Positions 1-8,528 of a stretch of DNA of 64,000 bases are shown here, one piece after another; the first letter of the stretch is position 1; each line of letters opens with the position of its first letter. A program made the position numbers and the translations under genes. Source of the DNA: Pseudoneobacillus rhizosphaerae (lineage in GTDB: Bacteria > Bacillota > Bacilli > Bacillales > Cytobacillaceae); assembly GCF_917563885.1 (NCBI RefSeq), contig NZ_CAKJTG010000014.1, positions 43,430-107,429 on the forward strand, read 5' to 3'. The notes under the pieces are model-generated. The model made no database searches. It had not been told where the DNA came from and saw nothing but the letters and a program-made list of their open reading frames with translations.

Positions 1-313
1 ATTTTAAGCCTTGGATAAATTGTTCAATTTCTTCCTGCGTTTTGCGATCCTTACTAACAAAACGACCTAACTCTATACCATTTTCATAGGCGATAAAACT
101 TGGAATACCAAATACATCAAGCTGAATACAAAGATCGATAAATTGGTCACGGTCGACGTATATCCACTGATACTCAGAGAACTTAGCCTCAATCTCCGGT
201 AAAACTGGCTCTATCACTCGACAATCTGGGCACCAATCTGCTGAAAAAAGAAAGACATGGCTACCGTTGTCACGAAGCTCTTCAAATTGTTCGATTGATT
301 CTAATTTCTTCAT
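1..313 (-). CDS. ytpP: Thioredoxin-like protein YtpP (3' end outside window)
   Basis: The start codon is at 313 and the gene runs off the left edge, so the C-terminus is missing. The visible protein begins MKKLESIEQFEEL and carries a thioredoxin-type active site WCPDC about 27 residues in, followed by a cis-proline region (FGIPSF). Thioredoxin-fold proteins of this kind catalyse thiol-disulfide exchange in the cytoplasm; the physiological partner of YtpP is not known to me. The position next to an M42 aminopeptidase matches the ytpP-ytoP neighbourhood of Bacillus. Confidence 0.85.
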   Translation of the reverse strand, partial: MKKLESIEQFEELRDNGSHVFLFSADWCPDCRVIEPVLPEIEAKFSEYQWIYVDRDQFIDLCIQLDVFGIPSFIAYENGIELGRFVSKDRKTQEEIEQFIQGLK

Positions 314-340
314 ATTTACTCGCATCCTTTTTAAAATAAT

Positions 341-850
341 TTATTTTTCATCTGATTTTACCGATACAGAATTGACGATTTCCATCATTTGGGCTGCTTC
401 GGTTGCAAGACTGCTCGTTTTGACTTCTGAAGTCAATTTAACCCCACCAATTCCTACAGTTAACTCGTTTATGTCATCATTTAGTTTTTCTACTAAAAAG
501 AAGCCAAAGTTTTCTTTATCTTCCCATTTTTGATCAACTTCAAATTCTTCATGTTGGTTTAAAGTTGATTTATATACAACATCACTTTGCCCATTTTCAA
601 ATTGATTATAAAATAATATATATGTCTTTGAGCCATTTTTTAAGATGACATTATTTGGAGATTCCTCGTCAATTTCATATCCAAAAGGCAGGTAAAAGTC
701 AATATCTTGTGCTTCTTTATTCGCTTCTTTTGGTTTTTCATTCATTTGTTTTTGGACAGCCTTGATTGATTCTTCTTTTTGATCATCAAAGGATGCTTGG
801 CAACCTAATAAAAGAAATATTGATAAAATTAATAATACCGCGAGTCTCAT
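341..850 (-). CDS. Putative lipoprotein, function unknown
   Basis: The protein has 169 residues. It starts with a short hydrophobic signal and a lipobox ending LLGC (Cys17), so it should be lipid-anchored on the outer face of the membrane. A charged linker of about 30 residues (QKEESIKAVQKQMNEK) precedes a small globular domain rich in strands. The start at 850 is supported by the ribosome site TAAGGGGG. It lies 27 bases upstream of ytpP on the same strand and may share its transcript. I do not recognise the family and assign no function. Confidence 0.75.
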   Translation of the reverse strand: MRLAVLLILSIFLLLGCQASFDDQKEESIKAVQKQMNEKPKEANKEAQDIDFYLPFGYEIDEESPNNVILKNGSKTYILFYNQFENGQSDVVYKSTLNQHEEFEVDQKWEDKENFGFFLVEKLNDDINELTVGIGGVKLTSEVKTSSLATEAAQMMEIVNSVSVKSDEK

Positions 851-977
851 CCATTTTCCCCCTTAAAGGAAATTATCCACTATTTCTATGATACCGTGCT
901 TATAAGTGGACAATCAACCCTAAAATGGACTTTTCGCCTATTTTACCCAGTTTCATAGTGAATTAGTCGGAATTTTT

Positions 978-1493
978 TCACTTTATTAATGAGCGATGAT
1001 ATTCATATTGACCTACTAACAATTTAGTTAAGTGGGTAAACATTTCGGCACGATCAATTTTTCCATTTGTGAAAATTCCAACCGCTCCTTCCTTTTTACG
1101 AATGTTTTGTTTATTCGTGTAATCATCCATTACTGGCCCAAGTTCTTCTCCATTCCGAAGACGTATCGCTATTTCTTCTGGTAAAAGAATTCTGGCTCCT
1201 CCTGCTATGATAGAGGAATGCTCATTAGAAGCAATTGCGCCCCAATTACATAGCAACAGCCCATAAGTGGTTTCTTGAACCCCCCCTTCAAGCCCAATGC
1301 CGATATCACCATGCCCTATTTTTATAGCACTTTCAGCCCGATTAAGCGCCCCTTTAATTGTTTCCTCATCGCTAAATGGCATTTCACTTACACCTGAAAA
1401 TGCATTAACAGAAAAAAAATCGTAGTTGCCCTTAAATGCATGTTTGACTGCTTCAATTTTCGCTGGATTGTTTGAACCAATAATTATTTTCAT
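978..1493 (-). CDS. DUF84/YjjX-type non-canonical purine NTP phosphatase
   Basis: The 171-residue protein opens with IIIGSNNPAKIEAVKHAF and has the segments FSDEETIKGALNRA and GDIGIGLEGGV, which I recognise from the YjjX/DUF84 family. Those enzymes hydrolyse inosine and xanthosine triphosphates and so clean the nucleotide pool; the E. coli member is the characterised reference. Length fits the family (about 170-180 residues). It is preceded by ytoP on the same strand with 98 bases between them and an intrinsic terminator in the gap, so it probably has its own promoter. Substrate is inferred from family only. Confidence 0.75.
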   Translation of the reverse strand: MKIIIGSNNPAKIEAVKHAFKGNYDFFSVNAFSGVSEMPFSDEETIKGALNRAESAIKIGHGDIGIGLEGGVQETTYGLLLCNWGAIASNEHSSIIAGGARILLPEEIAIRLRNGEELGPVMDDYTNKQNIRKKEGAVGIFTNGKIDRAEMFTHLTKLLVGQYEYHRSLIK

Positions 1494-1557
1494 AAATTAC
1501 TCTCCAATTTATTTTTGGTATTCAGTGAATATGCACATCTATCCAATAACAAGATAA

Positions 1558-1585
1558 AAGGCATAGATTGTTCTATGCCCTTTAT
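1558..1585 (-). terminator. Intrinsic terminator downstream of ytoP
   Basis: On the minus strand GGCATAGA and TCTATGCC form an 8-bp stem with a four-base loop, followed by TTTTATCTTG. It begins a few bases after the ytoP stop codon. Confidence 0.7.
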
Positions 1586-1591
1586 GCTTTG

Positions 1592-2665
1592 TTAACTATT
1601 TTGTTTAATACTCTCTACAGTCGTTTTATCACATGCTTTTACTAGCTTAACTAGCAATTCCTTTGCAGCTGCGTAGTCGTCTACATGAACGATGGAAGCT
1701 GCTGTATGAATATAACGTGAACAAATACCAATAACGGCACTTGGTACTCCTTCGTTGGAGGTGTGAACCCGACCAGCGTCTGTTCCACCTTGAGAAATGA
1801 AATATTGATATGGAATTTTATGCGTTTCTGCTGTATCTAAAACAAATTCCCTCATTCCGCGATGAGTGACCATTGAACGGTCTAAGATTCGAAGTAAAGT
1901 CCCTTTTCCTAATTGACCAAATTCCTTCTTATCCCCAGACATATCATTTGCAGGGCTAGCATCTAGAGCGAAGAAGATATCTGGATTAATCATATTCGCT
2001 GCTGTTTGCGCTCCACGTAAGCCTACTTCTTCTTGAACGGTTGCACCAGAATATAATAGGTTTGGCAGCTTTTCATCCTTTATTTCTTTTAAAAGCTCCA
2101 CTGCCAATCCACAACCATAACGGTTATCCCATGCCTTCGCTAAAATTTTCTTCGAGTTTGCCATCGGTGTAAATGGACAGATTGGGACAATTTGTTGACC
2201 AGGGCGAATGCCAATTTTTTCAGCGTCTTCACGATCATCCGCACCGATATCAATTAACATATTTGAAATCTCCATTGGTTTACTACGTTTAGCTTCATCT
2301 AAAAGATGTGGAGGGATGGAACCAATAACACCTACAACTGGTCCACTATTAGTCATAATCTGTACTCTTTGAGCTAATAAAACCTGGCTCCACCATCCGC
2401 CTAACGTTTGGAAGCGAATCATTCCATTTTCGGTGATACCTGTAACCATAAAACCAACTTCATCCATATGTCCAGCCACCATTATCGTTGGTCCGTTTAC
2501 ATCACCTTTTTTCACTCCAAAAATACTTCCAATCTTATCTTGAACGATCTCATCAGAGTACTGTGTTAATTGTTCCTTCATAAACTTACGAACAAGATGT
2601 TCATTACCTGGTGCTCCCTGTAATTCAGTTAATGTCTTAAAAAGCTCTAACGTTTGCTCATTCAT
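1592..2665 (-). CDS. ytoP: M42-family glutamyl aminopeptidase YtoP
   Basis: This 357-residue protein is an M42 metallo-aminopeptidase, which forms large cytoplasmic complexes and trims peptides from the N-terminus. Metal ligands and catalytic residues are visible: His66 and Asp68 in [10 protein letters not shown], Asp180 in KAWDNRYG, Glu212-Glu213 in [11 protein letters not shown], and a C-terminal histidine in [11 protein letters not shown]. Full family length. The divergent neighbour is ytzB, and a palindrome lies in the shared intergenic region. Preference for N-terminal Glu or Asp is inferred from the family; some M42 enzymes act on other residues. Confidence 0.92.
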   Translation of the reverse strand: MNEQTLELFKTLTELQGAPGNEHLVRKFMKEQLTQYSDEIVQDKIGSIFGVKKGDVNGPTIMVAGHMDEVGFMVTGITENGMIRFQTLGGWWSQVLLAQRVQIMTNSGPVVGVIGSIPPHLLDEAKRSKPMEISNMLIDIGADDREDAEKIGIRPGQQIVPICPFTPMANSKKILAKAWDNRYGCGLAVELLKEIKDEKLPNLLYSGATVQEEVGLRGAQTAANMINPDIFFALDASPANDMSGDKKEFGQLGKGTLLRILDRSMVTHRGMREFVLDTAETHKIPYQYFISQGGTDAGRVHTSNEGVPSAVIGICSRYIHTAASIVHVDDYAAAKELLVKLVKACDKTTVESIKQNS

Positions 2666-2862
2666 TTTTTTGGCTCCTTTTGTATTCTTTTGTAACTCGA
2701 AACATATGTATAAGTTAATTTTACAAAAACTTTGTACATATAACTACTATAAACTGAAAATTTCAATACATTTATTAAAATTTCAGTTGTGGATTCGCAA
2801 CAGGCTTGTCAGTAGGCTATAATAATTACAACAAATTCCTTACATTAAGGAGGAATCAAAGT

Positions 2863-3180
2863 ATGCGCTGGAAATCTTTTATCCTAGGTGTTGCTGTTGG
2901 TGCCATAAGTGGATATGCCACAAATAAATATATTTCTACACAGTCCTTCATTTCTGCTGAAAAGGTTCTTGAAGTTGCCAAAAATCGCTTTAAAGAACAA
3001 GGTCCAATTAGTGGTTCATGGATTCATATGAAGGTCGAACCTTTTCATAAAAATAATTTAACTTACCAAGTGTACAAGGGAGGAATCTCGAGAAACCCTT
3101 CTACTAGTGGTAAACGTGAGCAATTTGAATTTATTGCTGATGCTAAAACAGGGACATTATTGGAAGTTTACCCCATTTAA
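2863..3180 (+). CDS. ytzB: PepSY-domain protein YtzB
   Basis: I place the start at the ATG at 2863, which has AAGGAGG nine bases upstream, rather than at an ATG 57 bases earlier without a ribosome site. The 105-residue product has an N-terminal hydrophobic segment (WKSFILGVAVGAISGYAT) that could be an uncleaved signal or anchor, then a single PepSY-like domain ending in DAKTGTLLEVYPI. PepSY domains often modulate peptidases; adjacency to ytoP is suggestive but the two are divergent. Function is not established. Confidence 0.85.
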   Translation: MRWKSFILGVAVGAISGYATNKYISTQSFISAEKVLEVAKNRFKEQGPISGSWIHMKVEPFHKNNLTYQVYKGGISRNPSTSGKREQFEFIADAKTGTLLEVYPI

Positions 3181-3209
3181 AAGAAGGGAAAATACCCCTT
3201 CTTTTTTTA
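3181..3209 (+). terminator. Intrinsic terminator of ytzB
   Basis: AGAAGGG and CCCCTTCT pair around AAAATA and are followed by seven T residues. The terminator stands directly before the left end of repeat element copy 1. Confidence 0.75.
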
Positions 3210-3213
3210 TTTA

Positions 3214-3374
3214 GGCTGTTTTCACAAAGATTGTTGCTTTTCGAACCGAGTTTAAACCCGTATTATTTATGGCTTCGTGGCATCTTTTCGTATCTTTTTA
3301 AAATTTTCGTGTGCTAGTCTTTTGTTTTGTTGCTTATGTTAGTAGCAATAGCAACAAAGTTTACGAAAAGAGCC
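3214..3374 (+). repeat. MITE-like inverted-repeat element, copy 1
   Basis: This 161-bp non-coding element begins GGCTGTTTTCACAAAG and ends ACGAAAAGAGCC, so its ends are inverted repeats. It is flanked by TTTATTTA (3206-3213) and TTTATTTG (3375-3382), a 7-of-8 direct repeat that looks like a target duplication. The interior carries TTTAAACCCGTAT and GGCTTCG-GGCATCTTTTCG, shared with copies at 15247, 31139 and 44418. It lies between ytzB and ytnP with the right flank containing the ytnP stop codon. Confidence 0.75.
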
Positions 3375-3375
3375 T

Positions 3376-4215
3376 TTATTTGTGTCGAATAATGCTATCA
3401 GTTATAGTTCCCTGTTCATCCCACTTAACCGCTCGATAAATCGCATCATGATAAAAAATAAACCAGGCATTTTTGCTGAGCCCATAAGGAATCCAATCTT
3501 GCTTTGCTTTAATTGAATTCATCGGATAATCGTCATAGGCCATCACCCAAAGTGCAGGTTTATGAGCATGAGTTGGCATTAAATCTGCCATGTGAATGAT
3601 TGTTTCTTGTCCGTCTTCTAATAGTAAAATGGAATGACCATCACTATGGCCACCAGTATGAATTAACTTTATCGGTCCAAGCTCCCAATCATTTTCGAAC
3701 GTTTCAACTTGTGTCTCAATCGCTTGCCAATTTTCTTTCCAGTATGTATTTATGGAACGGATATTTGGATTTTTCATTTCGTTCCACTCAATACTTGAAG
3801 CAATAATTCTTGCCTTTGGAAAAACGGATACATATTTCCCGTTCACAAGCTTTGTAAGCCCACATGCATGATCAAAATGGAGATGTGTCATTAATACGAT
3901 ATCAATATCCTCTGGCTTTAATCCCAATGCTAGCAAATCCTCTTCTAAATGAGATTCCTCGACAACACCAAAGTTTCGTTTTTGTTTGTCTGTTAGTTTC
4001 CCCTTCCCGATTCCTGATTCGATCAGAATGTTTTTACCATCCCATTGAATGAGGATTGGATCGGTTCTAAGTTCAATTTGATTTTTTTCATTACATTCGT
4101 ATTTTCTTTCCCATAAGGGTTTAGGAACAACTCCAAACATTGCTCCCCCATCTAGATTCGTAACCCCACCCGAAAGCCAGGTTAACCTTATCTGTCCAAA
4201 TTGAAGTGTATCCAT
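3376..4215 (-). CDS. ytnP: YtnP-type metallo-beta-lactamase-fold lactonase
   Basis: The 279-residue protein has the metallo-beta-lactamase signature HLHFDHACG at residues 111-119, further metal-ligand candidates in [16 protein letters not shown] and FYHDA, and a length typical of quorum-quenching lactonases. B. subtilis YtnP is reported to degrade N-acyl homoserine lactones and to interfere with streptomycete signalling; the natural substrate here is inferred. The stop codon (3376-3378) lies inside the 8-bp flank of repeat element copy 1, so any original downstream terminator has been displaced. Confidence 0.9.
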   Translation of the reverse strand: MDTLQFGQIRLTWLSGGVTNLDGGAMFGVVPKPLWERKYECNEKNQIELRTDPILIQWDGKNILIESGIGKGKLTDKQKRNFGVVEESHLEEDLLALGLKPEDIDIVLMTHLHFDHACGLTKLVNGKYVSVFPKARIIASSIEWNEMKNPNIRSINTYWKENWQAIETQVETFENDWELGPIKLIHTGGHSDGHSILLLEDGQETIIHMADLMPTHAHKPALWVMAYDDYPMNSIKAKQDWIPYGLSKNAWFIFYHDAIYRAVKWDEQGTITDSIIRHK

Positions 4216-4288
4216 CTATTCTTCCCCCTTCGTACTTTAATTTTAACATTTTCAATATTTTTTAAAAAATATTTCGAATTTTTTACAA

Positions 4289-4319
4289 AAAAGACCAACC
4301 CCACAAGTGGAATTGGCCT
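4289..4319 (-). terminator. Intrinsic terminator of trmB
   Basis: Minus-strand GGCCAA..CCAC and GTGG..TTGGTC form an imperfect stem followed by TTTTTTG, just beyond the trmB stop codon. Confidence 0.7.
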
Positions 4320-4327
4320 CACAAATT

Positions 4328-4972
4328 TTATTTTTTACGGTATTTAACTTCACTACGATAAATTCGACTACCTTTATTAGAAAACTTCTCTTCATACTCA
4401 GTCATAATATTTCCTATAAAATCACTTTGGTGAAGATCCAAGCTTACATATGTTAATAATAGACCATATTTCGAAAAGCTTGTTAACGAATATTCAAACA
4501 GCCCTTGGTTATCTGTTTTAAAATGAATTTCCCCTTCATCTACGAGAATATTTTCATAAACACGTAAGAAACTATCAAAGGTTAAACGTCTTTTTTCATG
4601 GCGTACTTTTGGCCATGGATCAGAAAAGTTCAAATAAACTCGATCAACATCGCCTTTAGCGAAATATTTTTCTAATTCAGCTGCATTCACATTCAATAAC
4701 TTTAAATTAGGTAGCTCTTCTTCGATTAATTTATCTAATGCACAGACAATGATGCTCTCTATAAGTTCAATACCAATATAATTAATATCTGGATTTGCTT
4801 TTGCCATTCCAGTAATAAAACGACCTTTACCAGTCCCAATTTCTATATGAAGAGGTTGATTTTTCTCAAAAACCTCAAACCATTTTCCTTTATGTTGCTC
4901 AGGGTTAGCAATTAAATATTGAGGGTATTCGTTCATTCTATCTTTAGCCCAAGGCTTATTTCTCTGTCTCAT
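4328..4972 (-). CDS. trmB: tRNA (guanine-N7)-methyltransferase TrmB
   Basis: TrmB methylates G46 in the tRNA variable loop using S-adenosylmethionine. The 214-residue protein shows the SAM-binding motif EIGTGKGRF near residue 46 and the family signature FSDPWPK followed by RHEKRRL near residues 117-129. Length is normal for bacterial TrmB (ytmQ in B. subtilis). It is a single-gene unit with its own terminator; the divergent neighbour is ytzH. Confidence 0.95.
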   Translation of the reverse strand: MRQRNKPWAKDRMNEYPQYLIANPEQHKGKWFEVFEKNQPLHIEIGTGKGRFITGMAKANPDINYIGIELIESIIVCALDKLIEEELPNLKLLNVNAAELEKYFAKGDVDRVYLNFSDPWPKVRHEKRRLTFDSFLRVYENILVDEGEIHFKTDNQGLFEYSLTSFSKYGLLLTYVSLDLHQSDFIGNIMTEYEEKFSNKGSRIYRSEVKYRKK

Positions 4973-5082
4973 TTAGACACTCCTTGTCAAACGTTTTCGA
5001 GTCAAATCCTATCATGCATAAAAACATGTTGCAAGTGCAAAATGGATACAATTTATTATTATCGTTTTACCGTATAAACAAG

Positions 5083-5118
5083 AAAAAGAACTCACAACCT
5101 AAGTGTGAATTCTTTTTT
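5083..5118. terminator. Bidirectional hairpin between trmB and ytzH
   Basis: AAAAAGAACTCACA pairs with TGTGAATTCTTTTTT around ACCTAAG, with one bulged or mismatched position and U-tracts in both directions. No plus-strand gene precedes it closely, so its obvious customer is minus-strand transcription from ytmP, which would first cross ytzH antisense. Confidence 0.65.
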
Positions 5119-5138
5119 GCAGAAAGGTGACAATAATC

Positions 5139-5417
5139 ATGCCCTTAAATTACAACGATCAAGTAAACCTACTAAAGGATATTTTAAACAATCATCAAAC
5201 CGATTGCTGCGGGTCTGTTGCCGAATGCGAGCAGCTTGAAAGATTGATTAAGTCCTTAATGGTTAATAACGAGATACATGATAATGTAAAAAATGTTCTT
5301 CAAGAAATTTACACCTATAGTCAAGATGGAGTAAATACTGGCAACCTAGATGATCATATAACCACTAATCAAGAACAGTTGGCTAATTGGGTCAATGACA
5401 TTGATCAGTTCTCTTAG
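5139..5417 (+). CDS. ytzH: YtzH-like small protein
   Basis: The 92-residue product starts MPLNYNDQVNLLKDIL at the ATG at 5139, with AGAAAGGTGA upstream; an in-frame GTG at 5127 lies inside that ribosome site and is rejected. It is acidic and mostly helical with a Cys-Cys pair (TDCCGSVAEC). I recognise it as YtzH-like, a conserved Bacillus protein of unknown role. Its 3' end overlaps the 3' end of ytmP by four bases on the opposite strand, so the two transcripts converge. Confidence 0.8.
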   Translation: MPLNYNDQVNLLKDILNNHQTDCCGSVAECEQLERLIKSLMVNNEIHDNVKNVLQEIYTYSQDGVNTGNLDDHITTNQEQLANWVNDIDQFS

Positions 5418-6187
5418 AAAATAACGTCTAAGTAGTTAATCCATTTATTCATCTCATCAAAACGGTTTTTGCTTTTATACCATTGAATCGAATTTAAAGT
5501 TTGCGCATAAACATACCAACGCATCCGAAGTTTTAAATGCTCAGTTAACTTAATCCCATATAAATCAAGCCAATTTACCCAGTCTTCTTTAGGGATATAC
5601 CAGTACAATAGTTGACCTAAATCAATGGCAGGATCAGCTATCATAGCTTCGTCCCAATCAATTAAATAGAGCTCACTTTGCTCCGTTAAAAGCCAATTAT
5701 TATGATTTACATCGCTATGACAAACAGTAGTTTCTTCAGACGGGATATTTTCAAGTTCACTATTTAAAAATTCCAAAGAACGAATTACAGATGGAATCGT
5801 TAATAAATCAATATCAAGCCCTTCTTCCATCGTACGAAGGAGGGTTTCTGGTTGTAAAGGTGATTTACCAAGACGCCTCAGCATCCCAAGTAACGGCTTG
5901 GAACGATGGATTTTTTTCAGAAGCTTCGCCACCTGATCCGCATTCATTTCAGACGGTTTTAATTCTCTTCCGTCCATCCACTGCTGCGCAGAAATGACGT
6001 CACCATTTTCTAATCTTTTCGTCCAAACAAGTTTTGGGACAATTCCTTCTGCTGATAGAACAGCTAAAAATGGTGAAGAGTTACGTTTTAGAAACAGCTT
6101 TTGCTCTTCAAATTGAGCAAAAAATGCTTCACCAGTTGCGCCGCCAGCAGGAACAATTTCCCACTCTGTCCCCAGTAAATAATCCAA
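5414..6187 (-). CDS. ytmP: YtmP, aminoglycoside phosphotransferase-fold kinase
   Basis: The 257-residue protein has the choline/aminoglycoside kinase catalytic loop HSDVNHNN (157-164) and the metal-binding DWDE (177-180). Such proteins transfer phosphate from ATP to small hydroxylated substrates; the substrate of YtmP is unknown and nothing here suggests drug resistance. No hairpin lies between the ytmP stop and ytzH; the first candidate terminator is beyond ytzH at 5083-5118. It sits downstream of amyX but is separated from it by a terminator. Confidence 0.85.
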   Translation of the reverse strand: MDYLLGTEWEIVPAGGATGEAFFAQFEEQKLFLKRNSSPFLAVLSAEGIVPKLVWTKRLENGDVISAQQWMDGRELKPSEMNADQVAKLLKKIHRSKPLLGMLRRLGKSPLQPETLLRTMEEGLDIDLLTIPSVIRSLEFLNSELENIPSEETTVCHSDVNHNNWLLTEQSELYLIDWDEAMIADPAIDLGQLLYWYIPKEDWVNWLDLYGIKLTEHLKLRMRWYVYAQTLNSIQWYKSKNRFDEMNKWINYLDVIF

Positions 6188-6238
6188 GATGGTTCACCTT
6201 CAATGTGTGCAATTTACAATTTTGTTGAGGCATAAAAA

Positions 6239-6282
6239 ACAAAAAGACAGCTATTGATACAATTTTCGACAATAGCCATCCT
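6239..6282 (-). terminator. Intrinsic terminator downstream of amyX
   Basis: On the minus strand GGCTATTG pairs with CAATAGC across a 13-base loop and is followed by TGTCTTTTTGTTTTTT. Confidence 0.7.
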
Positions 6283-6341
6283 ATAGATTTTATCTCTAAT
6301 TGACATTTTTCGTCAAGACCTAAAAAGAAGAAGTGACTGAT

Positions 6342-8495
6342 TCATCTCAATTTTCCTATTACAATTGCACTTATTGGTTCAATTGTAATAGAATTTTTTT
6401 CAAGCTGTTTAAATGCTGTGCGTCCCACTTTTTCGTGATTTAAGAGCATTTGCCATAGACCATCAGGAGCTAACTGAACCGTTTCACAGCTATTTAACGG
6501 ATTGAAAATAACAATTATTTCCGACCATTCACCATAACCCTTTACTCCTTTTAACCGATAACCTAAAAGAGGCTCCTTAAGGGGTAACCATTCCAAATGG
6601 GAACGAATTTGACTTGTCGTTCTTAAGCGAAACGCTTGGTGTGACTTTCTAAGCTCAATAACCCCTTTAATAAACTCTACATCTTGGATAAATTTTTGTT
6701 TACGTTCCCAATCTAATTGATTGATTCCATCTGGAGAATTGTAACTATTTCCTATTCCACTTTTTGTTCGAAAAAATTCCTGGCCACTATGCAAAAAGGG
6801 GATACCTTGCGACAGTAATAAAATCGTCGTTGCTAAACGATGGTACTTTCGAAGAACTTCTTCACTATCGCCATTGACAATCTTATTAAATTTATCCCAC
6901 ATTGTATGGTTATCATGCGATTCCAGATAATTAACAGATTGACCTGGTTCAAGAAAAATGCCTTTCTCTTTTTCATTTAAAGAAATACTACCAGCTATAA
7001 CCATTTTTGTTTGGGCTAAATTCCCATTACCACCCATTGCATACCCTTTAACACTTAGACTAAAGGTGCTTCCTTTAATAACATCACGAAACTGGTCGTT
7101 AAATTGAGCAATTCTAGGTAGCTGAGCTTGATTTTTTATCGTCGCTTTTTTCTCTGCTAATAGAGGAGTATTTAATTCCCACCCTTCACCGATGAGTAAA
7201 AAGGTTGGGTCAATTTGATCAGTTAGTTTCCGAATTGAATTCATCGTTTCGACATCTAAAATCCCCATTAAATCAAAGCGTAATCCATCGATATCGTACT
7301 CTTGAGTCCAGAAATGTACCGAATCAAGGATGAATTTTCTAACCATTAAACGCTCTGAGGCAATATCATTCCCAACTCCTGTTCCGTTTGAAGGCATTCC
7401 GAATTCATCATGTCTAAAATAATATCCCGGTACTATTTTTTCAAAAGAGGAAGCTTCACGATTGTAAACGTGATTATATACAACATCCAATATGACACGT
7501 ATTCCCTGTTGTTGGACTGAATGAATGAGCTGCTTTAATTCCATTATTCGAGAGTAGGGGTCTGAAGGATTAGTAGCGTAGCTCCCTTCTGGTGCATTAA
7601 AGTGAAGTGGATTGTATCCCCAATTATAATCGCTGTAATCTCCTAGTTCATTTACACCTTCAAAGTCATTTACAGGAAGAAATTCAATATGTGTAATGCC
7701 TAATTCCTTTAAATAATCTAATCCAGTTTTACCAGTTTCGTCACTAAAGGTTTTTAATTCGCAAGCACCGATATACTTCCCTTTATGTTTGACACCACTT
7801 TTAGGATGAATCGTTAAATCACGAATATGAGTTTCATAAATGATGGCGTCAACTGGATGTTCAAAAGGGGGGAGGACCGGTTTAGGTGTCCTTGTTTTCT
7901 CCAGATTAACAATCACCCCCTCGGCCCCATTTGCAGTCACTGCTACTGCATAAGGGTCAACAGCCTCTCTCCATCTTAAATTTACACAAACTAGAAATGT
8001 ATACTTGTAGCCTTCCAAATCTTTATCCTCTGTCACCTTCCAGATACCTTTTTCTTCTCGAAGCATCTCAATGATTTCTTGCTGTCCATTTGGTGAGGTT
8101 AGCTTCAACTTTACACCAGTTGCCGTTGGTGCCCAAAGTTTTACCATCGAATAATGCGGTTGATATGTCACCCCTAAATCCTGTCCATTATAAAAGAAAA
8201 GCGTATCAAACTCTGAGGTTCTTATAACGGCACCGATTTGTAAGTCAGTTTGATTATGATGTTCGTCTATTATCCAATAGGTTTGACCAAAATCTACTGT
8301 ATGTGGTAGTACACAAATATACTTTATCGACTCTTCAAGAACCATTTTTTCTTTTATGAAGAGCGGTTTATTTTGATCTCCAATCATAATAAAAAACAAA
8401 CTAGAGAGCCCCTCATGATAGGAAAAAGGAAGAAGAATCGTGATTACACTCATTTCATCTAGGTAAGCATAAAAATCCCGCTTAATAGAAATCAC
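6342..8495 (-). CDS. amyX: Type I pullulanase AmyX
   Basis: AmyX hydrolyses alpha-1,6 branch points of pullulan and maltodextrin. The 717-residue protein has an N-terminal beta-sandwich/CBM48-type region, the type I pullulanase signature YNWGYNP (290-296), and the GH13 catalytic set: Asp408 in LRFDLMG, Glu437 in IGEGWE, and Asp528 in ESHDNH. There is no signal peptide, so it acts in the cytoplasm, probably on internalised dextrins or glycogen made by the glg operon at 55-63 kb. It follows ytlR by 33 bases and is probably cotranscribed with thpR-ytlR. Confidence 0.95.
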   Translation of the reverse strand: MISIKRDFYAYLDEMSVITILLPFSYHEGLSSLFFIMIGDQNKPLFIKEKMVLEESIKYICVLPHTVDFGQTYWIIDEHHNQTDLQIGAVIRTSEFDTLFFYNGQDLGVTYQPHYSMVKLWAPTATGVKLKLTSPNGQQEIIEMLREEKGIWKVTEDKDLEGYKYTFLVCVNLRWREAVDPYAVAVTANGAEGVIVNLEKTRTPKPVLPPFEHPVDAIIYETHIRDLTIHPKSGVKHKGKYIGACELKTFSDETGKTGLDYLKELGITHIEFLPVNDFEGVNELGDYSDYNWGYNPLHFNAPEGSYATNPSDPYSRIMELKQLIHSVQQQGIRVILDVVYNHVYNREASSFEKIVPGYYFRHDEFGMPSNGTGVGNDIASERLMVRKFILDSVHFWTQEYDIDGLRFDLMGILDVETMNSIRKLTDQIDPTFLLIGEGWELNTPLLAEKKATIKNQAQLPRIAQFNDQFRDVIKGSTFSLSVKGYAMGGNGNLAQTKMVIAGSISLNEKEKGIFLEPGQSVNYLESHDNHTMWDKFNKIVNGDSEEVLRKYHRLATTILLLSQGIPFLHSGQEFFRTKSGIGNSYNSPDGINQLDWERKQKFIQDVEFIKGVIELRKSHQAFRLRTTSQIRSHLEWLPLKEPLLGYRLKGVKGYGEWSEIIVIFNPLNSCETVQLAPDGLWQMLLNHEKVGRTAFKQLEKNSITIEPISAIVIGKLR

Positions 8496-8528
8496 TATAG
8501 TTCACTCCTTTTCTTGCAATATTTCCGT

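Noticed and set aside
5414..6187. ytmP as an aminoglycoside-resistance gene
   Set aside because: It has the kinase fold, but it sits in a conserved core neighbourhood with the usual Bacillus gene order; fold similarity alone does not indicate drug resistance.
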